DNA from: an uncultured Verrucomicrobiota bacterium
GTDB lineage: Bacteria > Verrucomicrobiota > Kiritimatiellia > CAJWTS01
Length of the DNA stretch: 48,775 bases
Assembly: GCA_913047795.1 (NCBI GenBank)
Contig: CAJWTS010000024.1
Span: forward strand, 1-48,775
Direction of reading: 5' to 3'
A program made the position numbers and the translations under genes. Numbering within the stretch: position 1 is the first letter of the stretch; each line of letters begins with the position of its first letter. The notes under the pieces were generated by a model. It was not told the DNA's origin. It did not search any database and saw nothing but the letters and a program-made list of their open reading frames with translations. This document shows, in pieces, positions 8,245 through 16,486 of this stretch.

Positions 8245-9096
8245 ATGCACCGCGGCATCATTTTCTCGTCTGGCTTGTTGCTGTTGGCGCTATGCTCCGG
8301 CTGTGCCAATTCGTTATTCTACTATCCCACGCGGGTTACGTATAGCACGCCGGCTGCGCGTGAACTCGATTTCGAGGACGTCTATTTCTCGAGCAAGGAC
8401 GGAACCCTGCTGCATGGCTGGCTTCTCAAGGCGCAGGGCAAAGCGACCGGGACGGTGATCCACTTTCACGGGAACGCGCAGAACTTGACCGCGCATTTCT
8501 GGTTTGTTGACTGGCTGCCCAAGGCCGGGTTTAACCTGTTTGTATTCGATTACCGCGGGTACGGACAGTCTGAGGGCACCCTGAGCCGGAAGGGCATCTA
8601 TGAGGATTGTGTCGCGGCGGTCGGCCACATCGGCAACCGGCCGGATATCGACGCCGACCGGCTGATTCTTTTCGGACAGAGCCTCGGCGGTGCGCTGGCA
8701 CTGGCCGCGGTGGGCCGAGGTGACACAAGCGGAGTACGGGCGATTGCCGTTGAGTCGACCTTCTACTCCTATCGTGCGGTTGTGGGGGAACGGATCGGAA
8801 GGATCCCGATAGTGGGGCTTCTCCGTGCGCCCTTGTCGCTCCTTACGGTTGGAAACCGCTATAGCCCCGGGCCGGTCGTCGATCGGGTGTCACCGGTGCC
8901 GTTGCTGATCATCCACGGCACCGACGATCGAATTGTGCCGGTTGAGCAAGCCCGCCGACTCTTTCGGCGTGCGCGTGAGCCCAAGGAGTTGTGGATTGAA
9001 GAGGGCGGCTATCATGGATCCGCGTTTGTTCGAAAGCCGGAGAATCGGAGGCGTCTTGTTCGGTTCTTCAAGTCGGCTCTGGCGGATGACAGTTAG
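8245..9096 (+). CDS. Alpha/beta hydrolase lipoprotein (BEM46/ABHD13-like)
   Basis: A 283-residue serine hydrolase with a lipoprotein signal; the likely modified cysteine is Cys20 in LCSGC, so it should be anchored to a membrane facing the periplasm. The catalytic triad is visible: nucleophile Ser146 in the elbow GQSLGG, Asp227/Asp228 in HGTDDRIVP, and His257 in GGYHGSAF. The oxyanion region HFHGNAQN (73-80) is the BEM46/YfhR hallmark. The physiological substrate is unknown; family members act as esterases or thioesterases. An intrinsic terminator follows 47 bases after the stop. Confidence 0.85.
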   Translation: MHRGIIFSSGLLLLALCSGCANSLFYYPTRVTYSTPAARELDFEDVYFSSKDGTLLHGWLLKAQGKATGTVIHFHGNAQNLTAHFWFVDWLPKAGFNLFVFDYRGYGQSEGTLSRKGIYEDCVAAVGHIGNRPDIDADRLILFGQSLGGALALAAVGRGDTSGVRAIAVESTFYSYRAVVGERIGRIPIVGLLRAPLSLLTVGNRYSPGPVVDRVSPVPLLIIHGTDDRIVPVEQARRLFRRAREPKELWIEEGGYHGSAFVRKPENRRRLVRFFKSALADDS

Positions 9097-9143
9097 AGCG
9101 TATTAAGTAAACCCGTAGCCGTGAACAGGCGCGGAGACCGCGC

Positions 9144-9165
9144 GCCGCCCGGGAAGGCGGCTTTT
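9144..9165 (+). terminator. Intrinsic terminator after the alpha/beta hydrolase gene
   Basis: A perfect 6-bp GC stem (GCCGCC at 9144-9149, GGCGGC at 9156-9161) with a six-base loop is followed directly by TTTT at 9162-9165. It lies 47 bases after the hydrolase stop and before the convergent dehydrogenase gene. The T-run is short, so termination may be partial. Confidence 0.7.
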
Positions 9166-9246
9166 ATGAGAAGGCTATGCCAGGGTCCGACGGGGCGGAC
9201 ACCTTATGGAAATTTCACCTGATTCCGTATCCCGGCCCGGCATCGA

Positions 9247-10521
9247 TCAAAGTCGCGCGTCCGCCGTTCCGGGCGGCAACATACCTTTTACATCGAAGAT
9301 GACGCAGGGGACTCGACCGTAGGCACGGATCTGGTCCGGGGCGAGATCCCGAAAAGGCTGGTGAGCCACGGCGACCACAATGGCATCGTAGTGACCGTCT
9401 TGCGGCGCATCGAGCAACTCGATGTTGTACTCTTCTCGCGCCTGGTCGGTATCCACCCAGGGATCGTAGACCTCGACCAGCGCGCCGTGGCCGCGACAGG
9501 CGTCGATCACGTCGACCACGCGCGTGTTGCGAATGTCGGGGCAGTCCTCCTTGAAGGTCAGCCCCATGATCAGGATCTTCGAGCCAACCACTTTGATGTT
9601 CCGCTCGGCCATCATTCGCACGAGGCGGTCGGCAATTTGAGCGCCCATGCGGTCGTTGATCCGTCGGCCGGCCAGGATCACCTCGGGGTTGTAGCCCACC
9701 TCTTCGGCCTTGTAAGTCAGGTAGTATGGGTCGACGCCGATGCAGTGTCCGCCAACCAGTCCGGGCTGGAACGGAAGAAAGTTCCACTTTGTGCCGGCGG
9801 CTTCCAGCACCTCTTGCGTGTCGAGATCAAGTGCGTCGAACAGCAGAGCAAGCTCGTTGATCAGGGCAATATTCAGATCGCGCTGCGTGTTCTCGATCAC
9901 CTTCGCAGCTTCGGCGACGCGGATGCTACTCGCCCGGTGTGTACCGGCCGGAACGATGCGCGCGTAGAGTGCATCCACGAAGTCGGCTGCCTCCGGCGTC
10001 GATCCCGACGTCACCTTGATGATCGTGGCCAGGCGATGCTCGCGATCGCCGGGGTTGATACGCTCGGGACTGTATCCCACGAAGAAATCCCGGTTGAAGG
10101 TCAACCCGGACTCCGATTCCAGGATGGGCACGCAGATCTCTTCGGTTGCTCCGGGGTATACGGTTGATTCGTAGACGACAACGTCGCCGGCCGACAGCAC
10201 GCTTGCGGCAGATGCGCTCGCCGATTTCAAGGCGCCGAGGTCGGGGCGTTTGTGCTCATCGATCGGCGTCGGAACAGTCACAACGTAGACGTTACACCCT
10301 GCGAGGTCGCCGATCGTGTCGGAGAATGTGAGCGCCGCCGCGTCGATTTCATCCGCGTCGACTTCGCGCGTACGATCGTTTCCCGCGCGCAGTTCTGCGA
10401 TGCGATATTCGTTCGTGTCGAAACCGATCGTCGGAAACGCATGACCGAAGGCCACAGCCAGAGGCAAGCCGACGTAGCCCAATCCGATCACACCGATTGT
10501 TGATTTCTCAATATCCGTCAC
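9247..10521 (-). CDS. Nucleotide-sugar dehydrogenase (UDP-HexNAc 6-dehydrogenase, TviB/WbpO type)
   Basis: A 424-residue NAD-dependent UDP-sugar 6-dehydrogenase that oxidises a UDP-N-acetylhexosamine to its uronic acid for capsule or O-antigen synthesis. The N-terminal NAD site is GVIGLGYVGLPLA (10-22). The catalytic segment is GGHCIGVDPYYLTYKAE with nucleophile Cys260, and its 'HCIGVDPYYLT' form is characteristic of the WbpA/WbpO/TviB branch rather than of UDP-glucose dehydrogenase. The UDP-binding domain follows (ILIMGLTFKEDCPDIRN). It starts at a GTG (10519-10521) behind a purine-rich GAGAGGGGGAC. TviB-like assignment is by motif; GlcNAc versus GalNAc cannot be decided. It stands alone, divergent from the dioxygenase operon. 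Confidence 0.85.
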   Translation of the reverse strand: MTDIEKSTIGVIGLGYVGLPLAVAFGHAFPTIGFDTNEYRIAELRAGNDRTREVDADEIDAAALTFSDTIGDLAGCNVYVVTVPTPIDEHKRPDLGALKSASASAASVLSAGDVVVYESTVYPGATEEICVPILESESGLTFNRDFFVGYSPERINPGDREHRLATIIKVTSGSTPEAADFVDALYARIVPAGTHRASSIRVAEAAKVIENTQRDLNIALINELALLFDALDLDTQEVLEAAGTKWNFLPFQPGLVGGHCIGVDPYYLTYKAEEVGYNPEVILAGRRINDRMGAQIADRLVRMMAERNIKVVGSKILIMGLTFKEDCPDIRNTRVVDVIDACRGHGALVEVYDPWVDTDQAREEYNIELLDAPQDGHYDAIVVAVAHQPFRDLAPDQIRAYGRVPCVIFDVKGMLPPGTADARL

Positions 10522-10644
10522 GTCCCCCTCTCAAATTCGCGGGTTGCATGCCGGAGGACCTTGTATGCAATATATGCCCTAAGAGCAAGAACATGACGCA
10601 TCCCGCGTGTCGAAATGAAGAAAATTTGATCGGACATATACACA

Positions 10645-11451
10645 ATGGTGTTAAGTAGTATCCAGATCGATCAGTTCGCGACTGAAGGATATACGATCGT
10701 CCACCACTTCTTCAGTAAGGAGGAAACGGTGACGATGTGCGCCGAACTCGATCGACTCGTCGTGGCCGGCAAGTTGCGTAATGTGTCCACCGATGGGGAC
10801 GGTGCCACGCCTTCGGACGCCGTCATGAATTTGCAGATCTGCCCGCTCAGCCCCAGCAGCGATATCTTCCGGGCCTTACCGTTTGCGGAGCGCGTGCGTG
10901 AGGCCGTGCGCCAGTTGATCGGTGACGAATTCGTGCTGCAACTTGACCAGATCTTCCTCAAGCCTCCGCGTCACGGCGGCGGTACAAACTGGCACCAGGA
11001 TAACGCCTATTTCGGAATCCCGGATCCGCAACAGGGTACCGGTATGTGGATTGCCCTGCATGATGCGACCGTTGCCAACGGCACGATGCGCGTTATTCCG
11101 TCCAGTTTCAGACGCGTCTACGACCATGAGCGCGACCCGGGGAGCGATCATCATGTCTCCTGCGTTGTCGATGAGGAGACGGAGGCCATCGTCCCCGTCG
11201 AAGTGGAAGCCGGCGGCGTGCTCTTTTTCAACTACGGAACGGCCCATTGCACAAAGGCCAACGATACAGACACGGCCCGCGCCGGATTGGCACTGCACTT
11301 TCTCAAGTCGGAACACCGTGCGCTGCGTGAGGGATGGAATCCAACGGTCCTGTCCGGACCGGACTACTCCCGCGGCGAGAATGAATACGGCACGATCATG
11401 GAAGGGCGCTGGGAAGAATACGTAGCGGCGCCAGGATGTGCTTTCGAATAG
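10645..11451 (+). CDS. Phytanoyl-CoA dioxygenase (PhyH) family protein
   Basis: A 268-residue Fe(II)/2-oxoglutarate-dependent oxygenase. The iron ligands are His117 and Asp119 in NWHQDNAYF and His201 in GTAHCTKAN; Arg212 in ARAGLALHF is the probable 2-oxoglutarate contact. Family members hydroxylate small metabolites, lipids, amino acids and natural products. It is the first gene of a three-gene operon: a cytosine-deaminase-like gene follows after 33 bases and a PLP ammonia-lyase overlaps that one. This suggests hydroxylation of a nitrogen-containing compound followed by two nitrogen-removing steps, which is inference. No ribosome binding site is apparent before the ATG. Confidence 0.85.
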   Translation: MVLSSIQIDQFATEGYTIVHHFFSKEETVTMCAELDRLVVAGKLRNVSTDGDGATPSDAVMNLQICPLSPSSDIFRALPFAERVREAVRQLIGDEFVLQLDQIFLKPPRHGGGTNWHQDNAYFGIPDPQQGTGMWIALHDATVANGTMRVIPSSFRRVYDHERDPGSDHHVSCVVDEETEAIVPVEVEAGGVLFFNYGTAHCTKANDTDTARAGLALHFLKSEHRALREGWNPTVLSGPDYSRGENEYGTIMEGRWEEYVAAPGCAFE

Positions 11452-11484
11452 CCCGCTGCGTGCTTACGCGCGCCGGACTCCACA

Positions 11485-11925
11485 ATGGACAGGTTTTTAG
11501 AGGCCGCCATCGAAGAAGCCCGTACCGGGTTGGTCGAGGGGGGAATCCCGATCGGATCCGTGCTCGTCCTGAACAATGAGATCGTCGGTCGTGGGCACAA
11601 TCGACGCGTACAGCAGGGCAGTGCGATTCTACATGCGGAGATGGACTGTCTTGAAAACGCCGGCCGATTGCGCGCGGAGGACTATCGGCGATCCGTCTTG
11701 TATTCGACGCTTTCGCCCTGTGACATGTGCAGTGGAACCGTGCTGCTTTACGGGATTCCGCGCGTTGTGATTGGTGAGAACCAAACGTTTCAGGGCCCGG
11801 AGGACTACCTGCGATCGCGCGGCGTTGAGCTTGATATCGTCGATGACGAGACCTGCCGCGAACTCCTGCACGACTTCATCGCAGCGCGCCCCGAGCTTTG
11901 GAGCGAGGATATCGGCGAGTTGTGA
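11485..11925 (+). CDS. Nucleoside/cytosine deaminase, yeast FCY1-like
   Basis: A 146-residue zinc deaminase of the cytidine-deaminase fold. Zinc and catalytic residues are His50 and Glu52 in HAEMDCLENAGR and Cys79/Cys82 in TLSPCDMCSGT. Around them the protein follows yeast cytosine deaminase remarkably closely: 'HxE...LENaGR', 'YsTLSPCDMC.G', 'YGIPRvViGEN', 'YL..RG.E..ivDDe.C', and a C-terminal 'RPELWSEDIGE'. This is closer than to TadA or GuaD. The predicted reaction is deamination of cytosine or a related ring amine. Its stop overlaps the GTG start of the next gene (GTGA at 11922-11925). Confidence 0.8.
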   Translation: MDRFLEAAIEEARTGLVEGGIPIGSVLVLNNEIVGRGHNRRVQQGSAILHAEMDCLENAGRLRAEDYRRSVLYSTLSPCDMCSGTVLLYGIPRVVIGENQTFQGPEDYLRSRGVELDIVDDETCRELLHDFIAARPELWSEDIGEL

Positions 11926-12866
11926 TCTCGAAGCGGGATTTCACCGCGGCCCACGAGCGCATAGCTGCATTTGTGCACCGTACGCCGATCCTGACCTGCC
12001 GCAGCATCTCCGATCAGGTTGGCGCTGTGCTGGTGTTCAAGTGCGAGAATTTTCAGAGGATTGGTGCCTTCAAAATACGTGGCGCCGTCAATGCCGTTCT
12101 GCAGTTGTCGGCTGAAGAGCGGGGCCGCGGTGTTGCGACCCACTCTTCCGGAAACCATGCCCAGGCCCTGGCCCTGGCTGCGCGCGAGCTCGACACGCGG
12201 GCCACGATCGTCATGCCGCGCAATTCCGTGACGGTCAAGAAGGAGGCTGTGCGCGGCTATGGCGCGACCATCGTCGATTGCGAGCCGACGTTTACGGATC
12301 GCGAGGCCACCTTGCGACGGGTCCTGGGCGAGACCGGCGCCGTTTTTGTTCCGCCCTTCAATGATTGGCACGTGATTACCGGCCAGGGCACGGCGGCCAA
12401 GGAACTGATCGAAGACGAACCGGGCCTGGACGTCATCCTCGCCCCTGTTGGCGGTGGCGGACTGCTCAGCGGGACCGCGCTCGCGGCACATTTCTTCTCG
12501 CCGGAGACACGCGTCATCGGTGTCGAACCGGAAGAGGCGGACGACGCGTACCGTTCGTTGCAGACCGGCGAGATTCAGCCATTGGAAAAGACGGATACCA
12601 TCGCGGACGGACTGCGCACGTCGCTGGGCGATAAGACTTTCGCCGTGATTCGCGAGCACGTCAGCGAGATCATCACCGTGAGCGAAACGGCAATTGTCGA
12701 TGCCATGCGTCAGGTCTGGGAGCGCATGAAGATCGTCATCGAGCCCTCCGCCGCGGTCGCGGTTGCCGGCGCGATCAGGGCTGCGGATCGGTTGCGGGGG
12801 CAGCGGGTTGGGGTGATTCTTTCCGGCGGGAATGTCGACCTCGATAAACTCCCGTTCGGGCGATAA
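11922..12866 (+). CDS. Threonine/serine dehydratase-like PLP enzyme (fold type II)
   Basis: A 314-residue PLP enzyme of the threonine dehydratase/serine racemase family. The Schiff-base lysine is K51 in AFKIRGA; SSGNHAQALA binds the substrate carboxylate, and GGGGLLSG binds the cofactor phosphate. It has no C-terminal ACT domain, so it is of the catabolic or racemase size class. I chose the GTG at 11922 because it overlaps the deaminase stop and gives the normal short N-terminus before HRTPIL. It is co-transcribed with a PhyH oxygenase and a deaminase, which points to a specific amine or hydroxy-amino-acid substrate rather than housekeeping isoleucine synthesis. Its 3' end overlaps the convergent YfhO-type gene by 92 bases. 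Confidence 0.8.
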   Translation: MISKRDFTAAHERIAAFVHRTPILTCRSISDQVGAVLVFKCENFQRIGAFKIRGAVNAVLQLSAEERGRGVATHSSGNHAQALALAARELDTRATIVMPRNSVTVKKEAVRGYGATIVDCEPTFTDREATLRRVLGETGAVFVPPFNDWHVITGQGTAAKELIEDEPGLDVILAPVGGGGLLSGTALAAHFFSPETRVIGVEPEEADDAYRSLQTGEIQPLEKTDTIADGLRTSLGDKTFAVIREHVSEIITVSETAIVDAMRQVWERMKIVIEPSAAVAVAGAIRAADRLRGQRVGVILSGGNVDLDKLPFGR

Positions 12867-15159
12867 CGCCGCCGAGCAGGATTCCGGCGATGGTTAGTGC
12901 GGAGATCCATGCGCCACGAACGACGCCGCGTGGCCGGTAGCGAAAGAGGACTTCACGGCTTCCGGCCGGGATCGCGATGGCACGCTGTACTCCGTTCGCG
13001 CGATAGATTCGGGTCGACCGATTGTCGACGGTGGCTGTCCATCCGGGGTCGAAAGCGTCCGTCAACACCAGGATGGAATCCGTCGTGTCGCGTAGTCTAA
13101 GCAGGACCGAATCGCCCCGGTCATCCGTCGATTCAACGATGCCCACCGGGCCGCCGGGGGTCGATGCGAGATCCAGGGGCCGCAATCCGCTCAGGACAAC
13201 ACGTGCGCGTGGATTGTGATCGGCGCGCAGGATCGCGCGCAGCATCTCCTTGTCGCTTCCAACGCGTAGATGGTCGGGGACCAGGTAGGCGCGCGGCAGC
13301 GGGTCGGCGATTGTTGCCGCACTTGCCTCATAGGTGAAGATGCCGACCGGATCGACGCGCGTCACGAGACCGATACAGAGTAGTCGGTATATGCGCTCAC
13401 GATCATCGGGTGGTAGACGTTCGGGCGCCCGCGTCAGGGCAACCGTACGGAACGGCGCGAGGGGCCCCACGCCGCCGGCAAGGTGCAATCCGTACGGGAT
13501 GCCGATCGCGCCGGCAGCCGCGCCGCGCAGCACGTCGTATTCCGCCGCTGTGCGGCTGCCGTAAGCGAGATCGTTGACACCCGTCGGAAACGTATGCAGC
13601 ACGCGCATATACACATCGCCACCGGCGCGATCGATAATCTTCTGCAGGGCCGGCGGCGTACGGGTGTAAATGTTCTCGTCAATGACGACCGTTGCCGCGC
13701 GAAAATGTGTGTACAGATCGAGGCTGATCACGATGAACAGGACAGCGATCGACATGCGTTGCGGCCGTCGCGCGAGCAGGCAGAGGGCCAGAAGCGACAC
13801 GGACGCCACGAGGGCGAATCGAGTGGTTACCCCCGCGAGCGGGTCGCTACCGGGCCGTATGTCCTGCGAGGCATAGACGAGCAGTCGTGTCGCGTAAGAT
13901 GCGCGCAGGTCGTTCAGCAGCGATCGGACGGAAGGCGTGATCGCGAGGACCGCGAGTACGGCCAGCACGACGGCTGCAGGGGCGATCAGGACGGCTGCGG
14001 CACGACGATTTTCCGTGCGGAGCAATCGATCGAGGCCGATGCCGCTCAGCATCGCCGCGCCGAAGACAAACAGAACCATTGCCGATGTCGGCCATTTAAG
14101 CATGCGCGCAATCGGTAGGGACAATCTGCTGATCACGTCGACAAGGCCGGCGTGGCTGCCCAATGCGAGCGTGAGTCCCAGTGTCATCAGGATCGCCAGG
14201 CCGATCGTATCGGTCCGCGCGCCGGGAAGATTCTTGCCGAACGCCAATGGCATGAGCAAGAGGGGCAGTAGCCCCAGGTAGAAGCATTTTTGCCATGCGG
14301 GGAATCCGAAAAAGTCTGGCATCAGTAGCACAATCCACTCGGCCGGATGGAGCGAAAACCCTTGCGATAGGGCCGGTCGCCACGACCCAGGCGGTACGTG
14401 ATGCTGGAGCAGTTCGCGTAGCGGCATCCATTGCACGGCGGAGAGTCCGACGAAGACGAGCGCCGCTAGCAGCAGGCGGCCGACGGTTGAAAGGCGCACG
14501 TCCCCGGAATCGGCAATGTCGCGTGTGAGCCACACGAGGGCGCAGATGGAGAGGCCGAGCACGGTAAAGAAGAGAGGGTAGGGGTGTCCCGCAGTGAGTT
14601 GTAACGCCAGCGTGAAACCCAGCAGGACGGCGTCGCCCGTTCGCTTGCGGAAGATCAGGCGTCGCAGAAAAAGGAAGGCCAACGGCAGCCAGGCTGTGGC
14701 CTGGAACTGTGGAACGAATTCCCATAGCTTGATCGAGAGCCCCGAAAGCATGATGACGGCGGCAGACCATGACGCGCCCACGCGACCGACTCCGATCTCG
14801 CGCGCGAAATAGAACGAACCTGCACCGAGAATCAGCATGTGCAGGCCGATCGTGACGTGTAACCAGGCCCGAACCGGGAGCAACAGCGTGAGGTAGGTTA
14901 GCGGGTAACAAACCCCGGACTGCGGGTTGGCCAGAAACGGGTGCCCGCCATAGAGGTGGGGGTTCCACAGCGGAAGTTCGCCGCGCACGACGGACGTGCG
15001 TAGAAAATCATGAAGGGGACCGAAGAGGGAATGCACATCGCGCAAGGCGAGCGTCCGTCCGAGGATGACGGTGTCCCACAGGCAAAGGAAGACGAGCCCC
15101 AGTAGAACCAGCAGGCAGACCCGGTCCCTGCGCCCCGTTGCAGGTCGTGCACGCGACAT
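12775..15159 (-). CDS. YfhO-type polytopic membrane protein
   Basis: A 794-residue membrane protein. After a first helix (VCLLVLLGLVFLCLWDTVIL) comes the YfhO/GT-C-like signature ALRDVHSLFGP and PLWNPHLYGGHPFLANPQSG, then about ten to twelve helices to near residue 480, a long extracytoplasmic domain, and a last helix near the C-terminus. Bacterial YfhO proteins are thought to transfer sugars from lipid carriers to envelope polymers. The hydrophilic Arg/Pro-rich tail is encoded in the 92-base overlap with the dehydratase gene. It is divergent from the MEKHLA gene. Confidence 0.75.
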   Translation of the reverse strand: MSRARPATGRRDRVCLLVLLGLVFLCLWDTVILGRTLALRDVHSLFGPLHDFLRTSVVRGELPLWNPHLYGGHPFLANPQSGVCYPLTYLTLLLPVRAWLHVTIGLHMLILGAGSFYFAREIGVGRVGASWSAAVIMLSGLSIKLWEFVPQFQATAWLPLAFLFLRRLIFRKRTGDAVLLGFTLALQLTAGHPYPLFFTVLGLSICALVWLTRDIADSGDVRLSTVGRLLLAALVFVGLSAVQWMPLRELLQHHVPPGSWRPALSQGFSLHPAEWIVLLMPDFFGFPAWQKCFYLGLLPLLLMPLAFGKNLPGARTDTIGLAILMTLGLTLALGSHAGLVDVISRLSLPIARMLKWPTSAMVLFVFGAAMLSGIGLDRLLRTENRRAAAVLIAPAAVVLAVLAVLAITPSVRSLLNDLRASYATRLLVYASQDIRPGSDPLAGVTTRFALVASVSLLALCLLARRPQRMSIAVLFIVISLDLYTHFRAATVVIDENIYTRTPPALQKIIDRAGGDVYMRVLHTFPTGVNDLAYGSRTAAEYDVLRGAAAGAIGIPYGLHLAGGVGPLAPFRTVALTRAPERLPPDDRERIYRLLCIGLVTRVDPVGIFTYEASAATIADPLPRAYLVPDHLRVGSDKEMLRAILRADHNPRARVVLSGLRPLDLASTPGGPVGIVESTDDRGDSVLLRLRDTTDSILVLTDAFDPGWTATVDNRSTRIYRANGVQRAIAIPAGSREVLFRYRPRGVVRGAWISALTIAGILLGGVIARTGVYRGRHSRRKESPQPAAPATDPQP

Positions 15160-15203
15160 AATTCATCTTCGCTTTGCGGCTTCGCCCTTGTCAAGCCACG
15201 CCC

Positions 15204-15232
15204 ATGACAGCTGCGATTTTATCATGTAAACT
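15204..15232 (+). promoter_or_regulatory. Sigma-70-type promoter for the MEKHLA gene, leaderless spacing
   Basis: ATGACA at 15204-15209 (five of six to TTGACA) is separated by 17 bases from TAAACT at 15227-15232. The expected start of transcription falls on or next to the ATG at 15239, and no Shine-Dalgarno sequence is present, so the mRNA may be leaderless. Confidence 0.4.
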
Positions 15233-15238
15233 CGATCC

Positions 15239-15726
15239 ATGCGCTTTATTGATGCGCCATGCGACGCGAACGGATTTCACGGCCAGCACATCCGGCGGCT
15301 GCGTCAGAGCTTGTTGCGGTATGCTGGTCGCGACCTCGTTGACGATCCGGCCGACGATGTCGAGAACGCCCGGATCGTTTTCGAGGCGCCATTTGCGCTG
15401 GTCTCGCACGATACGCAGGCCGACCCCATGTTCAACTACGCGAATCGGGCCGCGCTCGAGCTATTCGAGATGACGTGGCAGGAACTGAACGGGTTTAATT
15501 CTTGCCGTCACGCCTGTCGGCCGAGCCTGTGCATCGTGACGAGCGGGCGCGGTTGATGCAGCGTGTTGCGGACGAAGGTGTGATCGATGACTATGCCGGC
15601 GTACGCATCTCGAAAACCGGTCGCCGCTTCCTCATTCGCGGCGCCACGGTATGGAACCTTGAGGACGACGAGGGGCGACCCTACGGACAAGCAGCCATGT
15701 TCGACGACTGGGAAGAGGTCACGTAG
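15239..15726 (+). pseudogene. MEKHLA-domain protein, interrupted by a one-base frameshift
   Basis: Two frames together make a full MEKHLA (PAS-like) domain protein. The first, from the ATG at 15239, has IRRLRQSLLRYAGRDLV, FEAPFALVSHDTQADPMF and NYANRAALELFEMTWQEL. The second begins at 15502 with PSRLSAEPVHRDERARL, continues DDYAGVRISKTGRRF and ATVWNLEDDEG, and ends at 15726. In intact family members the second motif follows the first directly. The join lies between 15497 and 15502, where one base is missing; a TAA in the second frame at 15496 and TCT TGC in the first bracket it. The total length, 488 bases, is one short of a multiple of three. Either a real mutation or a sequencing indel; the rest of the gene is in good condition. 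Confidence 0.75.
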
Positions 15727-15791
15727 CGACGTTTCCGGGTTCCCGCCGATACCGGCGGGGTCGTGGGGCGGTGCGCGATGGCCGCGGACGG

Positions 15792-16235
15792 CTAGGCGTG
15801 TCGAACCCTGTTGACCCGCTTTTCAACCGTCGGCAACCCAATATGCAGCCGGTCGGCGAGCCATTGGGCTCCGCGGTCCTTGTAGCGACGGATAAAGGCG
15901 TCGGCCTGCGTCTCGCAGAGAAACCGTTTGGGTGCCTTCTCGGAGAGCACGTCGATCACGGCATCCGGGAGGTACCGGCGCAATTCCGGTTCGGACTTGG
16001 CGATCCAGAGATAAAACTTACCGATCTCCGTTACAGATTTATCACGTGCGGCCTCGACGAACTCCTCAAGCGTAGCCGCTCCCGCGTGGCCCACGAGATT
16101 GATCCGCACCTGTGAGGCGATCTGTTCCAGTTCCTGTGCGGGCCATTCGCCCCGAATACTGGAAACACTGGGTTGATATTCGACCTGGCCGCGTAGGGCT
16201 CCGTTGGCTTGTGCAGTTTTTGGCTCGTTTTGCAT
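15792..16235 (-). CDS. Small protein with C-terminal helix-turn-helix-like segment, unknown family
   Basis: A 147-residue soluble protein I do not recognise. A charged, helical middle (LEEFVEAARDKSVTEIGKFY) is followed by DAVIDVLSEKAPKRF, ETQADAFIRRY and a C-terminal LADRLHIGLPTVEKRVNRV that looks like a helix-turn-helix recognition unit. The start is well supported: AGGAGA at 16243-16248 lies 7 bases before the ATG at 16235. A small hairpin and a plausible promoter precede it. It could be a DNA-binding regulator; an alternative is a mobile-element accessory protein, but no transposase is nearby. Confidence 0.6.
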   Translation of the reverse strand: MQNEPKTAQANGALRGQVEYQPSVSSIRGEWPAQELEQIASQVRINLVGHAGAATLEEFVEAARDKSVTEIGKFYLWIAKSEPELRRYLPDAVIDVLSEKAPKRFLCETQADAFIRRYKDRGAQWLADRLHIGLPTVEKRVNRVRHA

Positions 16236-16250
16236 GGCACTTTCTCCTAC

Positions 16251-16268
16251 GCGGTGTCAACGCACCGC
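16251..16268 (-). promoter_or_regulatory. Leader hairpin next to the ribosome binding site of the 15792-16235 gene
   Basis: GCGGTG (16251-16256) and CACCGC (16263-16268) form a perfect 6-bp stem with a six-base loop, ending two bases from the AGGAGA ribosome binding site. Such a placement could tune translation. Confidence 0.35.
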
Positions 16269-16303
16269 TGTTGTTCCGCAGGATATCCCCCTCCTGTTCT
16301 ACT

Positions 16304-16334
16304 ATTATACGTCTGAAAGTCCTGAATATCTCAA
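16304..16334 (-). promoter_or_regulatory. Possible promoter for the 15792-16235 gene
   Basis: On the minus strand, TTGAGA (16334-16329) is followed after 19 bases by a perfect TATAAT (16309-16304). This would give a leader of about 60 bases including the hairpin. The spacer is longer than the optimum of 17. Confidence 0.4.
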
Positions 16335-16393
16335 AAAATATTGTTGAGATTATGTAAATTTTTAGCTGAATCGGACAAGGCCCGGACAATATT

Positions 16394-16486
16394 ATGAATA
16401 AATACTGCGTTTTGGGCTTATCGGTGGCGTACCTTGTAATTACGTGGATCCGTATCGGCATTGTAGGGAAATGTCGGCGCCGCTGA
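16394..16486 (+). CDS. Possible 30-residue single-helix membrane peptide
   Basis: From the ATG at 16394 to the TGA at 16484-16486 the frame encodes one hydrophobic stretch (VLGLSVAYLVITWIRIGIVG) ending in a basic tail KCRRR. The composition suits a small membrane peptide. There is only a weak AAGG fourteen bases upstream, and AT-rich DNA often yields such frames by chance. Confidence 0.2.
   Translation: MNKYCVLGLSVAYLVITWIRIGIVGKCRRR

Noticed and set aside
9215..9787. 190-codon minus-strand frame
   Set aside because: It is a second frame inside the nucleotide-sugar dehydrogenase gene, whose catalytic motifs are in the other frame.
15491..15502. Programmed -1 frameshift at GGGTTTA in the MEKHLA gene
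   Set aside because: The heptamer is out of phase with the reading frame and the -1 frame meets TAA at once.
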